DNA from: Streptococcus sanguinis
GTDB taxonomy: Bacteria > Bacillota > Bacilli > Lactobacillales > Streptococcaceae
Length of the DNA stretch: 64,000 bases
NCBI RefSeq assembly: GCF_026781265.1
Contig: NZ_JAKUVC010000002.1
Location: 1-64,000, forward strand
Reading direction: 5' to 3'
The notes under the pieces are model-generated. The model did not search any database and was not told where the DNA came from. It was given only the letters and a program-made list of their open reading frames with translations. Positions 9,912 to 19,252 of this stretch are shown piece after piece; position 1 is the stretch's first letter, and each line of letters begins with the position of its first letter. A program made the position numbers and the translations under genes.

Positions 9912-10424
9912 ATGAATTTAAGAGACTACATTGCAACAATCGAAAATTATCCTAAGGAAGGCGTGACATTCCGTGATATCAGCCCATTGATGGCAGACGG
10001 GAATGCATACAGCTACGCTGTTCGTGAGATTGTTCAATATGCTACAGACAAGAAGATTGACATGATTGTTGGACCGGAAGCTCGTGGCTTTATCGTGGGC
10101 TGTCCTGTTGCCTTTGAGTTAGGGATCGGCTTTGCTCCAGTCCGCAAGCCTGGTAAGCTTCCTCGTGAAGTTATCTCAGCTGACTATGAAAAAGAGTATG
10201 GTGTAGATACTTTGACCATTCATGCAGATGCTATCAAGCCAGGTCAGCGCGTTCTAATCGTAGATGATCTCCTTGCGACTGGTGGAACAGTGAAGGCAAC
10301 GATTGAGATGATTGAGCACCTTGGCGGTATAGTGGCTGGCTGTGCCTTCCTTATTGAGCTGGATGAGCTCAAGGGTCGCGAAGTTATTGGCGATTACGAC
10401 TATAAGGTTCTGATGCACTATTAA
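9912..10424 (+). CDS. apt: Adenine phosphoribosyltransferase
   Basis: APRT salvages adenine, converting adenine and PRPP to AMP and pyrophosphate. The 170-residue protein has the PRPP-binding loop [13 protein letters not shown] at about residues 114-126 and the GPEARGF block of bacterial APRTs. The length is standard. It stands alone between a strong terminator and the metA promoter. recJ-apt is a recurrent streptococcal neighbourhood. Confidence 0.96.
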   Translation: MNLRDYIATIENYPKEGVTFRDISPLMADGNAYSYAVREIVQYATDKKIDMIVGPEARGFIVGCPVAFELGIGFAPVRKPGKLPREVISADYEKEYGVDTLTIHADAIKPGQRVLIVDDLLATGGTVKATIEMIEHLGGIVAGCAFLIELDELKGREVIGDYDYKVLMHY

Positions 10425-10465
10425 TACATAGTTTCTAGCTATATCTAGTTAGAGAAAAAGTATAA

Positions 10466-10494
10466 TTGAAAACTATATCTCCTTTCAGTATAAT
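10466..10494 (+). promoter_or_regulatory. metA promoter
   Basis: TTGAAA (10466-10471), a 17-nt spacer and a perfect TATAAT (10489-10494) lie 77 nt upstream of metA. The intervening leader contains a hairpin. Confidence 0.7.
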
Positions 10495-10520
10495 GAAAGT
10501 ACATTGGATAAACAAAGAAT

Positions 10521-10550
10521 AGGCTGGAAAAGTATTTCCAAGCCTTTCTA
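10521..10550 (+). promoter_or_regulatory. Hairpin in metA leader (possible attenuator)
   Basis: AGGCTGGAAA (10521-10530) can pair with TTTCC-A-AGCCT (10535-10545, one bulged A) across an AGTA loop. It is followed by a weak TTCT tract. It could be a terminator or merely a structured leader. No SAM or T-box motif was recognised. Confidence 0.35.
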
Positions 10551-10571
10551 ACGATTGAAGGAGATATTTTC

Positions 10572-11513
10572 ATGCCAATTAAGATTGATAAGAAACTGCC
10601 AGCTGTTGACATTTTAAGTTCTGAGAATATCTTTGTCATGGATGACGATAGGGCGGACCATCAGGATATCCGCCCTCTGAATATTCTGGTACTCAATCTC
10701 ATGCCCCAGAAAATGGTGACGGAGACCCAGATACTGCGCCACTTGGCTAATACGCCGCTGCAGCTGACTATTGACTTCCTCTACATGAGCTCTCATCAGT
10801 CTAAAACGACACGTGCAGAGCATATGGAGACTTTCTATAAAACTTTTGATGAGGTTAAAAATCGCTATTTTGATGGCTTGATTATCACTGGTGCACCGGT
10901 AGAGCATCTGCCTTTTGAAGCTGTGGACTACTGGGAAGAGTTCCAGCAGGTGATTGAATGGTCCAAGACCCATGTCTTTTCTACTCTGCATATCTGTTGG
11001 GGAGCTCAGGCTGGACTTTACGCTCGCTACGGCGTTGACAAGCACCAGATGATGCGCAAATTATCGGGTGTCTATAGCCAGTCGGCTGACAGCAGTAATC
11101 TACTTTTCCGTGGCTTTGACGATGAGTTTTATACGCCGCATTCCCGTCATACCGAAGTTCTGAAGGAAGATATTGTCAATCTGACTAATCTGGAAATTCT
11201 CTCATTTGGAGAGGACGCTGGCCTCTCTGTGTTGGCTAGCCGGGACTTGCGAGAGGTGTATAGTTTCGGTCACATGGAATACGACCGCGATACTCTATCT
11301 AAAGAGTATTTCCGCGATTTGAAGGCAGGGAAGAATCCACATATTCCAGAGAATTATTTCAAAAACGATGATGTCCATGCGACGCCGACCTTGCGTTGGA
11401 GTTCGGCTGCAGCACTCTTTTTCAGCAATTGGGTCAATTATGCTGTCTATCAGGAGACGCCTTTCGACTGGGAAAGTCCTGAAAATGATGTATCGTTTTT
11501 TGCTTATCTATAA
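10572..11513 (+). CDS. metA: Homoserine O-acetyltransferase (MetA type)
   Basis: MetA activates homoserine by acylation at the first committed step of methionine synthesis. The 313-residue glutamine-amidotransferase-like protein has the nucleophile Cys142 in HICWGAQAG, and downstream HSRHTE and EYDRDT. Residue 111 is Glu (APVEHL). Glu at this position is known to favour acetyl-CoA over succinyl-CoA in this family, so acetyl transfer is predicted despite the usual 'succinyltransferase' name. GAAGGAG precedes the ATG, and dnaD follows after 8 nt. Confidence 0.93.
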   Translation: MPIKIDKKLPAVDILSSENIFVMDDDRADHQDIRPLNILVLNLMPQKMVTETQILRHLANTPLQLTIDFLYMSSHQSKTTRAEHMETFYKTFDEVKNRYFDGLIITGAPVEHLPFEAVDYWEEFQQVIEWSKTHVFSTLHICWGAQAGLYARYGVDKHQMMRKLSGVYSQSADSSNLLFRGFDDEFYTPHSRHTEVLKEDIVNLTNLEILSFGEDAGLSVLASRDLREVYSFGHMEYDRDTLSKEYFRDLKAGKNPHIPENYFKNDDVHATPTLRWSSAAALFFSNWVNYAVYQETPFDWESPENDVSFFAYL

Positions 11514-11521
11514 GAGGTGAC

Positions 11522-12202
11522 ATGACTTATTTATCAGCTTTTAAATCGGGCAACCTAGTAATCCCGAGTGCCCTTCTTTTACATTTTAAGGACATCTTTG
11601 ATTCCAGCGATGATTTTTTGGTCTGGCAGTTTTTCTATCTGCAAAATACGACTTCTCTGGAAGAGCTAGCGCCTAGTCAGATTGCGGAGCATATTGGTAA
11701 GACTCTGTCAGAAGTCAATCGCTCTATGTCCCATCTGACGGAGAAAGGTCTCTTGCAGTATAAGACCATTGAGCTGAATGGAGAGACAGAGGTTATCTTT
11801 GATGCTTCACCGGCTTTAGAAAAGCTGGATGAACTGCTGGCAGCTAAAAGCGGTCATCAGACTGTGGCAAAGGCACCTCAGAATGTTTTGAAAGACTTGG
11901 TGGAGACCTTCCAGCAGGAATTGGGCCGTCTCTTGACCCCCTTTGAAATTGAGGACTTGACCAAGACTGTCCAAGACGACAAAACAAATCCTGACTTGAT
12001 CAAGGCTGCCCTTCGTGAGGCTGTGTTTAATGGCAAGGCCAACTGGAAGTATATTCAGGCTATCTTGCGCAATTGGCGTAAAGAAGGCATCACCACGCTT
12101 GCTCAGGTAGAAGCCAAGCGGGAAGAGCGCGAAGCAGCTAATCCTCAAAATGTGACAGTTTCAGATGATTTCCTCAATGCCATGAATTTGTGGAAGGATT
12201 GA
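11522..12202 (+). CDS. dnaD: DnaD family replication-initiation protein
   Basis: DnaD helps load the replicative helicase during initiation and restart in low-GC Gram-positives. The 226-residue protein starts MTYLSAFKSGNLVIP and has an N-terminal winged-helix domain (about 1-110) and a C-terminal DnaB/DnaD-like domain. The latter ends with the ...NWRKEGI signature near residues 180-188. An AGAGGTGA site precedes the ATG. In many relatives nth comes next; here a GST-like gene does. Confidence 0.9.
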   Translation: MTYLSAFKSGNLVIPSALLLHFKDIFDSSDDFLVWQFFYLQNTTSLEELAPSQIAEHIGKTLSEVNRSMSHLTEKGLLQYKTIELNGETEVIFDASPALEKLDELLAAKSGHQTVAKAPQNVLKDLVETFQQELGRLLTPFEIEDLTKTVQDDKTNPDLIKAALREAVFNGKANWKYIQAILRNWRKEGITTLAQVEAKREEREAANPQNVTVSDDFLNAMNLWKD

Positions 12203-12220
12203 CTTTATTTGATTTACAGC

Positions 12221-12251
12221 GGCCTGTTAGATATGACAGGCCCTTGATTTT
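12221..12251 (+). terminator. Weak terminator after dnaD
   Basis: GGCCTGT (12221-12227) pairs with ACAGGCC (12236-12242), followed by CTTGATTTTAT. The stem is GC-rich but the T tract is interrupted. Confidence 0.5.
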
Positions 12252-12269
12252 ATAAAAAAGGAGAAAAGT

Positions 12270-13058
12270 ATGACGTATCAATTGCCAAAAGTCTGGTCTG
12301 CTGCGGACAGCGACCAAGGAAAATTTTCAGGTATCAATCAGCCTACTGCTGGAGCGCGTTTTGAGCAGAAGCTTCCTGTCGGTACAGCGCCTTTTCAGCT
12401 GTATTCACTTGGAACTCCAAATGGGGTCAAGGTGACGATTATGCTGGAGGAACTTCTGGCAGCAGGTGTGACAGGGGCAACCTATGACCTCTATAAGATC
12501 AGCATCATGGATGGCGACCAGTTTGGCTCAGATTTTGTGAAAATCAATCCCAACTCTAAGATTCCGGCCTTGTTGGACCAGTCAGGTCATAAGCCGATTC
12601 CTGTCTTCGAGTCAGCCAATATCCTACTCTATCTAGCAGAGAAGTTCGGAAAGCTGTTTCCGTCAGATTTGTCCGGTCGAACTGAGGTGCTCAACTGGCT
12701 CTTCTGGAAGACAGGAGCGGCTCCTTTCTTGGGGGGCGGATTTGGTCATTTCTTTAACTATGCACCAGAAAAACTAGAATACCCTATCAACCGCTTTACC
12801 ATGGAAGCCAAGCGACAGCTGGATTTGTTGGATAAAGAATTGGCCAAGAAAGCTTATATCGCTGGAGATGAATACAGTATTGCTGATATTGCTATCTGGT
12901 CTTGGTATGGGCAGTTGGTACAGGATAAGCTTTATCCAGGCGCTGCTGAGTTCTTGAGTGCCACCTCCTACAAACATCTAGTTACTTGGGCGGAGAAGAT
13001 TGCAGCTCGTCCGGCGGTTCAGCGAGGTTTAGCTGCCGTGTATCAGGAAATCAAATAA
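12270..13058 (+). CDS. Glutathione S-transferase-like protein (YghU-type)
   Basis: A 262-residue two-domain GST-fold protein. The thioredoxin-like N domain begins at about residue 45 (FQLYSLGTPNGVKV) and contains NPNSKIPAL and the ES motif of glutathione binding. A helical C domain follows with IADIAIWSW. The roughly 40-residue N-terminal extension and TPNG motif match the YghU/YfcG class of disulfide-bond oxidoreductases. It likely acts in thiol redox or electrophile defence; the substrate is unknown. It has its own AAGGAG site. Confidence 0.87.
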   Translation: MTYQLPKVWSAADSDQGKFSGINQPTAGARFEQKLPVGTAPFQLYSLGTPNGVKVTIMLEELLAAGVTGATYDLYKISIMDGDQFGSDFVKINPNSKIPALLDQSGHKPIPVFESANILLYLAEKFGKLFPSDLSGRTEVLNWLFWKTGAAPFLGGGFGHFFNYAPEKLEYPINRFTMEAKRQLDLLDKELAKKAYIAGDEYSIADIAIWSWYGQLVQDKLYPGAAEFLSATSYKHLVTWAEKIAARPAVQRGLAAVYQEIK

Positions 13059-13101
13059 ACATTTGATGGGGAGGAACTTCCCATCATCAAGTGGCGAGAC
13101 A

Positions 13102-13130
13102 AAATCAGTTTATCAACAGGCTGATTTTTC
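13102..13130 (+). terminator. Terminator after GST-like gene
   Basis: AAATCAG (13102-13108) pairs with CTGATTT (13121-13127), followed by further T residues. A second GC-richer hairpin (TGATGGG/CCCATCA) lies just upstream without a T tract. Confidence 0.6.
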
Positions 13131-13199
13131 CTCCGCTGCTTTTTTTATACCCTTAAAAATGATATACTGAATAGAAGAATGTTTAGAAAAGAGTAAGCA

Positions 13200-13889
13200 A
13201 TGCAAAAAAAGACTATTTCCCAACGCTTGGAGCGAGTAGCTGCTTTTGTGCCGGAGGGGGCAAAGTTGCTGGATGTTGGGAGCGATCATGCCTATCTGCC
13301 TATTTACCTGATTCAGGAGGGACGGATTGAGAAGGCTCTGGCCGGAGAAGTGGTAGAAGGCCCTTTTCAGTCTGCCCAGAAAAATGTGGCAGATCACGGG
13401 CTGACAGAGCAGATTGAGGTTCGTTTGGCCAATGGTCTGGCGGCTTTGGAAGCAGAGGATCAGATTGATACCATCGTTATCGCTGGCATGGGTGGTCGCT
13501 TGATTTCAGAGATTTTGGAAAATGGCAGAGCTAAGCTTGGGTCTATTTCCCGCTTGATTTTGCAGCCCAATAACCGAGAGGATGAGCTCCGCAGCTGGCT
13601 GGTATCTAACGGCTTTCGCTTGCTGGCTGAGGATGTCTTAGAAGAGGCGGGGAAGTTTTACGAAATTCTAGTAGTAGAAGCTGGCCAGCAAACTTTGACA
13701 GAGCAAGAAAAGCGTTTCGGGCCTTTTCTGATGAAGCAACAGTCACCTGCTTTTCAGCTAAGATGGCAGAAAGAACTGAAGAAACTTGAAGGAGCTTTGA
13801 CTCATATTCCAGAAAAGAATCAGCTGGAACGCTCTGCTATGTCCCAAAAAATCGAAAGTATCAAGGAGGTGCTCCATGCTAGCAAGTGA
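13200..13889 (+). CDS. trmK: tRNA (adenine22-N1)-methyltransferase
   Basis: TrmK methylates N1 of adenine 22 in the D-loop region of bacterial tRNAs. The 229-residue protein has the SAM-binding motif [15 protein letters not shown] (about 21-35), the MGGRLI segment and QPNNRE, and a C-terminal helical coiled-coil region typical of TrmK. nif3 overlaps its 3' end by 14 nt, the standard trmK-nif3 pairing in Firmicutes. Confidence 0.93.
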   Translation: MQKKTISQRLERVAAFVPEGAKLLDVGSDHAYLPIYLIQEGRIEKALAGEVVEGPFQSAQKNVADHGLTEQIEVRLANGLAALEAEDQIDTIVIAGMGGRLISEILENGRAKLGSISRLILQPNNREDELRSWLVSNGFRLLAEDVLEEAGKFYEILVVEAGQQTLTEQEKRFGPFLMKQQSPAFQLRWQKELKKLEGALTHIPEKNQLERSAMSQKIESIKEVLHASK

Positions 13890-14673
13890 AATCATTGCCC
13901 GTTATGAAGCCTATTGCCCGCAAGAACTATCCATGGAGGGCGACGTTTCAGGTCTGCAAATCGGGACTTTGGATAAGGAAGTGGACAAGGTTCTAGTGGC
14001 ATTGGATATTCGCGAGCAGACAGTGGCGGAGGCTATTGAGGCAGGTGCTGGACTGATTATCGTTAAGCATGCGCCTATCTTTCGCCCGCTTAAGGACCTA
14101 GTGGCGGATAAGGCGCAAAATCAGATGATTTTAAGCCTCATCAAGCATGATATTGCTGTCTATGTTAGCCATACCAATATTGATGTCGTGGAGGACGGGC
14201 TTAATGACTGGTTCAGTCAGCTTTTAGAGATTGAGGAGACAAGTTTTCTCAGTCAGACGGGGCCAGAACATGGTATTGGCCGCGTAGGGAGGATTGCTCC
14301 TCAGACCTTTGGGGACTTTGCGGCTAAGGTCAAGGCAACTTTTGGACTAGATAGTTTGCGTCTGGTCGCTTATGAAGAAGTGGATCTCGAACGCGTGATT
14401 GAGCGTGTAGCTATCTGCGGTGGCAGCGGTCAGTCCTTTTATCAAGAGGCCATTGTCAAGGGAGCGCAGGTCTACATAACAGGTGATATTTACTATCATA
14501 CAGCTCAGGAGATGCTGACAGAAGGTCTTTTGGCGCTGGATCCTGGACATCATATCGAGGTTCTTTTTACGGAAAAATTGAAAGAAAAGCTTGATACTTG
14601 GAAGTCAGAAGAGGGATGGGAGATTGAGATTCTGGCTAGTCAGGCTTGGACCAATCCTTTCCGACATATTTGA
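13876..14673 (+). CDS. Nif3-like dinuclear metal protein (YqfO family)
   Basis: A 265-residue NIF3/YqfO-family protein, often annotated as GTP cyclohydrolase 1 type 2 homologue; the true function is unsettled. Metal-site segments are [23 protein letters not shown] and the C-terminal GDIYYH and DPGHHIEV. The short form lacks the inserted PII-like domain. AAGGAGGT at 13863-13870 inside trmK precedes its ATG, showing coupled translation. Confidence 0.9.
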   Translation: MLASEIIARYEAYCPQELSMEGDVSGLQIGTLDKEVDKVLVALDIREQTVAEAIEAGAGLIIVKHAPIFRPLKDLVADKAQNQMILSLIKHDIAVYVSHTNIDVVEDGLNDWFSQLLEIEETSFLSQTGPEHGIGRVGRIAPQTFGDFAAKVKATFGLDSLRLVAYEEVDLERVIERVAICGGSGQSFYQEAIVKGAQVYITGDIYYHTAQEMLTEGLLALDPGHHIEVLFTEKLKEKLDTWKSEEGWEIEILASQAWTNPFRHI

Positions 14674-14684
14674 GAGGAAGCGAT

Positions 14685-15803
14685 ATGAAAAGAGTAGCAG
14701 TGATTGGAGCTGGGATTGTCGGCTCAACAGCAGCTTATTATCTGTCCAAATCCCCAGATGTGGAGATGACTGTCTTTGATGACGGCAAGGGGCAGGCAAC
14801 CAAGGCAGCTGCAGGCATTATCAGTCCTTGGTTTTCCAAGCGTCGTAACAAGGCTTGGTACAGGATGGCGCGTTTGGGCGCTGATTTTTATCAGGACTTG
14901 ATTACGGAACTGAAAGCAGCTGGAATCCAGACAGACTTTTACCAACAGACAGGTGTTTATCTGCTGAAAAAGGATGAGAGCAAGCTGCAGGAGCTTTATG
15001 ATTTAGCTTCTAATCGCCGAGAAGAGTCGCCCTTAATAGGGGACCTGAGTCTTCTCAGCCGTCAAGAAGCCCAGGAGAAATTTCCAGATTTGCAAGGCTT
15101 TGATCAACTTCTTTATGCTTCCGGCGGTGCCCGTGTGGAGGGAGCGCTCTTGACGGAGACGCTTCTGAAAGCCAGCAAGGCAAAACTGGTTGAGAAAAAG
15201 GTAAGTTTGACAGTGGAAGGAGAGCAACTTCTTGTGGACGGACGCAGCTTTGACTGTGTGATCTTGGCTGTGGGGGCTTGGCTGGGAGAAATCTTGCAGC
15301 CACTGGGCTATAAGACAGATGTTCGGCCGCAAAAGGGACAGCTACGTGATTTTAAACTGGCTGACCAGACGGATGACTACCCTGTTGTGATGCCTGAGGG
15401 TGAGCTGGATATTATTCCCTTTCCAGCAGGCAAGGTCAGCGTCGGTGCCAGTCATGAAAATGATCAGGGCTTTGATTTAACGGTAGATAAGGCGGTATTA
15501 AATCAGTTGCAGCAAGAAGCGGAAACTTACTTGCCGAGGTTGGCTACTGCAGAGATTTTAGGTGAGCGCGTGGGAACACGGGCTTATACCAGCGACTTTG
15601 CACCTTTCTTTGGAGCTGTTCCAGACTTACCGCATGTCTACGCTGCCAGCGGATTAGGCTCTTCTGGTCTGACAACTGGCCCGCTTATCGGACGCCAATT
15701 GGCCCAGATGGCTCTAGAAGAAGCGGGGGTGCTAGATTCAGCTGACTATCCTATTGAGCGGTATGTGAAGAAGAAGGCGCTTAAGGAAGATAAATGTTTT
15801 TAA
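14685..15803 (+). CDS. FAD-dependent amino-acid oxidoreductase (DadA/glycine-oxidase family)
   Basis: A 372-residue DAO-superfamily flavoprotein. The N-terminal dinucleotide fold is VAVIGAGIVGSTAAYYL, followed by AAAGIISPW, and the C-terminal GLGSSGLTTGPL closes the FAD site. It probably deaminates a small amino or imino acid; the substrate is unknown. The ATG at 14685 sits behind a GAGGAAG site, so the 13 upstream open codons are not used. The gene follows nif3 closely and overlaps the next ORF by 10 nt. Confidence 0.87.
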   Translation: MKRVAVIGAGIVGSTAAYYLSKSPDVEMTVFDDGKGQATKAAAGIISPWFSKRRNKAWYRMARLGADFYQDLITELKAAGIQTDFYQQTGVYLLKKDESKLQELYDLASNRREESPLIGDLSLLSRQEAQEKFPDLQGFDQLLYASGGARVEGALLTETLLKASKAKLVEKKVSLTVEGEQLLVDGRSFDCVILAVGAWLGEILQPLGYKTDVRPQKGQLRDFKLADQTDDYPVVMPEGELDIIPFPAGKVSVGASHENDQGFDLTVDKAVLNQLQQEAETYLPRLATAEILGERVGTRAYTSDFAPFFGAVPDLPHVYAASGLGSSGLTTGPLIGRQLAQMALEEAGVLDSADYPIERYVKKKALKEDKCF

Positions 15804-16810
15804 TATTTTTCATTTTACTAGTATTATCAATATCATTTATTCTATTTACTAGACGCAAAAGTCGTTCTCAACATCCTCTTGTTTTTCATAATAATGGTGA
15901 AAATCAGGTACTAGTAAAGAATACCAAACATAAAATAGGTTTCGGTGTCTTAGGTTGTTTTCTATCTAGTGTGGTAATCATTGTTTTATTAGCTCTTGTC
16001 TCTATGTTTCTGAGTTTCACAAACATGTGGGGAGTTTTTGCGCAAGTACCGAAAGATAAAATGGAACTAGCTGTCCAAGGCTCTTATGAGCAGAGTGGTT
16101 TTGAAGGAAAGGTCAGAGTTTTAGATGCTAAGAAGAACTACACCACTTTTTCTGGTTATTTAATCAGCGCCGAGTATTCTGAGGAAATTAACGGGAAAAC
16201 GGTTAAGATTGGTGACCAAATTGAATATTACACCTCTCGGGATAAGAAACAGGGAAAAATGGATATTGACCTAAAGCTTGAAAATGGAGACGCAATTTAT
16301 CAAGCTTTCCCTAGTATCGCTTATAGAGGACTTGAGCTGAGCCCGGGTTTTAGTGAAACTTTACAGACTGTAAAAGATAGCTTCAAAAAGGCTGATAAGA
16401 AGAAGTTGCATCTAGAATCTCTTGATTTTATGATAGATAAAGATGCGCCCAATATTGATGAATACGAGGCTCTTATAAAAAAGAATCGGGAAGAAGGCCG
16501 GCCTTTGCAGGGCTTGTATCCAATCCCTATTTCTGATATGTTGGAAAAAGAGGCTCTTGCCATTGAAATGAAAGTAACTTTGAACGTGGAGCAGGATGAT
16601 GGATCTATCATTAGTATTGGCCAAGACCAGAAGAATGATGATAAAATCAAACAGATTTTACAAGAACAGCTAGATTTAACTAAGCTACCAAATGCACGCT
16701 ATCTTATGGCAATTGGTGTCGGAAGTAATAGTAAACATTCTGGATTTGGTAAATACGAAGTCATTGTTCAAAATCATCAGATAGTTAGATTTTCTATCCA
16801 AAATAAATAA
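15794..16810 (+). CDS. Hypothetical membrane protein
   Basis: A 338-residue protein of unrecognised family. An N-terminal hydrophobic helix (about 1-18) and a second one (about 52-75) are followed by a large, hydrophilic, probably extracellular domain rich in Lys/Asp. No catalytic motif is visible. TTAAGGAAG precedes the ATG within the end of the oxidoreductase gene, so it is coupled to that gene. Its codons are noticeably more AT-rich than its neighbours', which suggests it is accessory. Confidence 0.75.
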   Translation: MFLIFFILLVLSISFILFTRRKSRSQHPLVFHNNGENQVLVKNTKHKIGFGVLGCFLSSVVIIVLLALVSMFLSFTNMWGVFAQVPKDKMELAVQGSYEQSGFEGKVRVLDAKKNYTTFSGYLISAEYSEEINGKTVKIGDQIEYYTSRDKKQGKMDIDLKLENGDAIYQAFPSIAYRGLELSPGFSETLQTVKDSFKKADKKKLHLESLDFMIDKDAPNIDEYEALIKKNREEGRPLQGLYPIPISDMLEKEALAIEMKVTLNVEQDDGSIISIGQDQKNDDKIKQILQEQLDLTKLPNARYLMAIGVGSNSKHSGFGKYEVIVQNHQIVRFSIQNK

Positions 16811-16925
16811 TATTAAGTTAGAGTAAGTTTTTTAGGTATTACTTTAAATCACAGCTTGTTGTTTGTGAAAGTTTTATGATTGAGTTTTTCTTAAAGTTAC
16901 TACTTCTATGTAAAGAAGGTTTGAT

Positions 16926-17396
16926 ATGACAGAGACTATTTTGAATTGGGTCAATATTTGTGTAAAAAAAGATGAAGAAATCCTACTACTTAATCGCCAG
17001 CATGATAACTTTAAGGGATGGATACAACCAGGCGGGAAGGTGGAGTTTCCAGAATCTTTCTTCGAAGCTGCAAGGCGCGAATTAAAAGAAGAAACGGGGC
17101 TGACTGTTCTAAATATGGAATTGAAGGGGATTTCAGGCTTCACCAATCCGAGTAAAAAAGAACGGTATGTGTATTACGATTTTCTTTGTACTGCATTTGA
17201 AGGACAAGTCAGGGGAAACGATCATGAAGGAGAGCCAAAATGGTGGAAGATTTCGGAACTTGGCCAAATAGATATGCAGGACGATATACGTGAACGTTTG
17301 CCTCTCTACTGGCGGAAAGGATCTTTCGAGCGGATTCATTACTGGAATGAGGAAAAACACTGTATCGGGGAAACTAAGACGATTTTGTATGATTGA
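16926..17396 (+). CDS. Nudix hydrolase (MutX/MutT-like)
   Basis: A 156-residue protein with a complete Nudix box running from GKVEFPE to REELKEETGL-type residues at about 38-60. It hydrolyses a nucleoside diphosphate linked to another group, with Mg2+ bound by the box glutamates. It resembles streptococcal 8-oxo-dGTP-type hydrolases, but the substrate is not determined by sequence. It starts at the ATG behind AAGAAGGT and ends 23 nt before the ZIP transporter start. Confidence 0.88.
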   Translation: MTETILNWVNICVKKDEEILLLNRQHDNFKGWIQPGGKVEFPESFFEAARRELKEETGLTVLNMELKGISGFTNPSKKERYVYYDFLCTAFEGQVRGNDHEGEPKWWKISELGQIDMQDDIRERLPLYWRKGSFERIHYWNEEKHCIGETKTILYD

Positions 17397-17419
17397 TTTC
17401 AGAGGATAAGGAGAAGTTT

Positions 17420-18244
17420 ATGGACTGGTTACGATCGCAGCCTGTAGTTATGCAGGCTTTCTTGGCTGGACTTTTCACGTGGGGATGTACCATTGTAGGC
17501 TCGGCTGTTGTATTTTTCTTTAAGAATATCAGCAGAAAGCTGCTGGATATTATGATGGGCTTTGCAGCAGGGGTCATGATTGCGGCTTCCTTTTGGTCGC
17601 TTCTAGCACCGTCAATTGAGTATGCGCAAAGTTCTTATGGCAAGCTATCCTGGCTGCCTGCAGCGATTGGTTTTTTAGTGGGAGGTTTTTTCCTGCGGCT
17701 GATTGATGCTGTGGTGCCTCACTTGCACTTGAGCAAGGACATTTCGGAGGCAGAGAGTGTTCCTGAGCATAGCCGCAAGAAGCTGTCCAAGACAGCTCTG
17801 CTTTTCTTAGCCATTACCATTCACAATTTTCCAGAAGGTTTGGCAGTTGGAGTAGCCTTTGGTGCTTTGGCCGCCAATCCTAGCCCGGAAGCCTTTGTCG
17901 GTGCGATTGGGCTAGCTTTGGGAATTGGCCTGCAAAACGTCCCAGAAGGAGCGGCTCTGTCCATTCCGATTCGGACGGACGGCAAGTCTCGCCTTAAAGC
18001 CTTTTACTGGGGCTCCATGTCTGCTATTGTAGAGCCAATTGGGGCAGTACTTGGGGCAGTTGCTGTTATGGCTATGACGGCTATTCTGCCCTATGCCCTC
18101 TCCTTTGCGGCAGGAGCTATGATTTTCGTGGTGGTAGAGGAGCTGATACCGGATTCGCAGACCAATGGCAATACAGATGTGGCGACTTTAGGTCTCATGG
18201 TGGGCTTTGTTCTCATGATGGTCTTGGATGTGGCTTTGGGTTGA
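17420..18244 (+). CDS. ZIP-family divalent metal transporter
   Basis: A 274-residue polytopic membrane protein of the ZIP/GufA group, which imports zinc or related divalent cations. The metal-path signatures HNFPEGLAVG (TM4) and NVPEGAALS (TM5) are intact, with about eight hydrophobic helices and a short His-containing loop (HLHLSKD). The frame is open from 17393, but AAGGAG at 17408-17413 lies 6 nt before the ATG at 17420. A strong terminator follows. Confidence 0.9.
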   Translation: MDWLRSQPVVMQAFLAGLFTWGCTIVGSAVVFFFKNISRKLLDIMMGFAAGVMIAASFWSLLAPSIEYAQSSYGKLSWLPAAIGFLVGGFFLRLIDAVVPHLHLSKDISEAESVPEHSRKKLSKTALLFLAITIHNFPEGLAVGVAFGALAANPSPEAFVGAIGLALGIGLQNVPEGAALSIPIRTDGKSRLKAFYWGSMSAIVEPIGAVLGAVAVMAMTAILPYALSFAAGAMIFVVVEELIPDSQTNGNTDVATLGLMVGFVLMMVLDVALG

Positions 18245-18259
18245 TACCAACTTAAAATC

Positions 18260-18299
18260 AAAGAGCGGAAGAAAGCGGAATTTCCGCTCTTTTTCTTTT
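18260..18299 (+). terminator. Terminator after ZIP gene
   Basis: AAAGAGCGGAA (from 18260) pairs with TTCCGCTCTTT (18282-18292), followed by TTCTTTT. The stem is about 11 bp. Confidence 0.85.
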
Positions 18300-18319
18300 A
18301 TTTAAGGGTAGTGAAAAGG

Positions 18320-18348
18320 ATGACATCCGCTTTCAAAAATGGTAGAAT
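18320..18348 (+). promoter_or_regulatory. rml operon promoter
   Basis: ATGACA (18320-18325), a 17-nt spacer and TAGAAT (18343-18348) lie 30 nt upstream of rmlA. Confidence 0.55.
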
Positions 18349-18378
18349 AAGGAGAATACATTAAGAGAGGAAACTCAT

Positions 18379-19248
18379 ATGAAAGGTATTATTCTTGCAG
18401 GTGGTTCTGGTACACGTTTGTACCCATTGACCCGTGCTGCGTCAAAACAGCTCATGCCGGTTTATGACAAACCCATGATTTATTATCCACTGTCAACTCT
18501 TATGCTGGCTGGTATCAAGGACATCTTGATTATCTCCACTCCGACGGATCTGCCTCGTTTTGAGGATCTGCTGGGTGATGGATCTGAGTTTGGTATCAAG
18601 CTCTCTTATGCTGAGCAGCCAAGTCCGGACGGGCTGGCACAAGCCTTTATCATTGGGGCTGATTTTATTGGAGATGACCGCGTGGCGCTGATTCTTGGGG
18701 ATAATATTTACCATGGACCAGGTTTAAGCAAAATGCTCCAAAATGCTGCTGCTAAGGAAAAAGGAGCAACTGTTTTTGGCTACCATGTCAAGGATCCAGA
18801 ACGCTTTGGTGTAGTAGAATTTGATGAGAATATGAATGCTATCTCCATCGAAGAAAAACCGGAACAGCCGCGCTCTAACTATGCAGTGACAGGACTGTAT
18901 TTCTATGATAACGATGTTGTAGAAATTGCCAAGAACATCAAACCAAGTCCTCGCGGAGAACTGGAAATCACAGATGTTAACAAGGCTTACTTGGATCGTG
19001 GTGATTTGTCTGTTGAGCTCATGGGACGTGGTTTTGCCTGGTTGGATACAGGAACCCACGAAAGTCTCTTAGAAGCCGCTCAATATATCGAAACAGTTCA
19101 GCGTATGCAGAACGTTCAGGTGGCAAATCTGGAAGAAATTGCCTATCGTATGGGCTATATTACTAAAGAGCAAGTGCATGAATTGGCGCAGCCATTGAAA
19201 AAGAATGAATATGGCCACTATCTCTTGCGCTTGATTGGAGAAGAATAA
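18379..19248 (+). CDS. rmlA: Glucose-1-phosphate thymidylyltransferase
   Basis: RmlA (RfbA) makes dTDP-glucose from glucose-1-phosphate and dTTP, the first step toward dTDP-L-rhamnose for cell-wall polysaccharide. The 289-residue protein begins [18 protein letters not shown], the nucleotide-binding signature, followed by [17 protein letters not shown]. Further conserved blocks are [12 protein letters not shown] and LDTGTHESL. The length is typical. rmlC starts 4 nt after the stop. Confidence 0.96.
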   Translation: MKGIILAGGSGTRLYPLTRAASKQLMPVYDKPMIYYPLSTLMLAGIKDILIISTPTDLPRFEDLLGDGSEFGIKLSYAEQPSPDGLAQAFIIGADFIGDDRVALILGDNIYHGPGLSKMLQNAAAKEKGATVFGYHVKDPERFGVVEFDENMNAISIEEKPEQPRSNYAVTGLYFYDNDVVEIAKNIKPSPRGELEITDVNKAYLDRGDLSVELMGRGFAWLDTGTHESLLEAAQYIETVQRMQNVQVANLEEIAYRMGYITKEQVHELAQPLKKNEYGHYLLRLIGEE

Positions 19249-19252
19249 GAAG

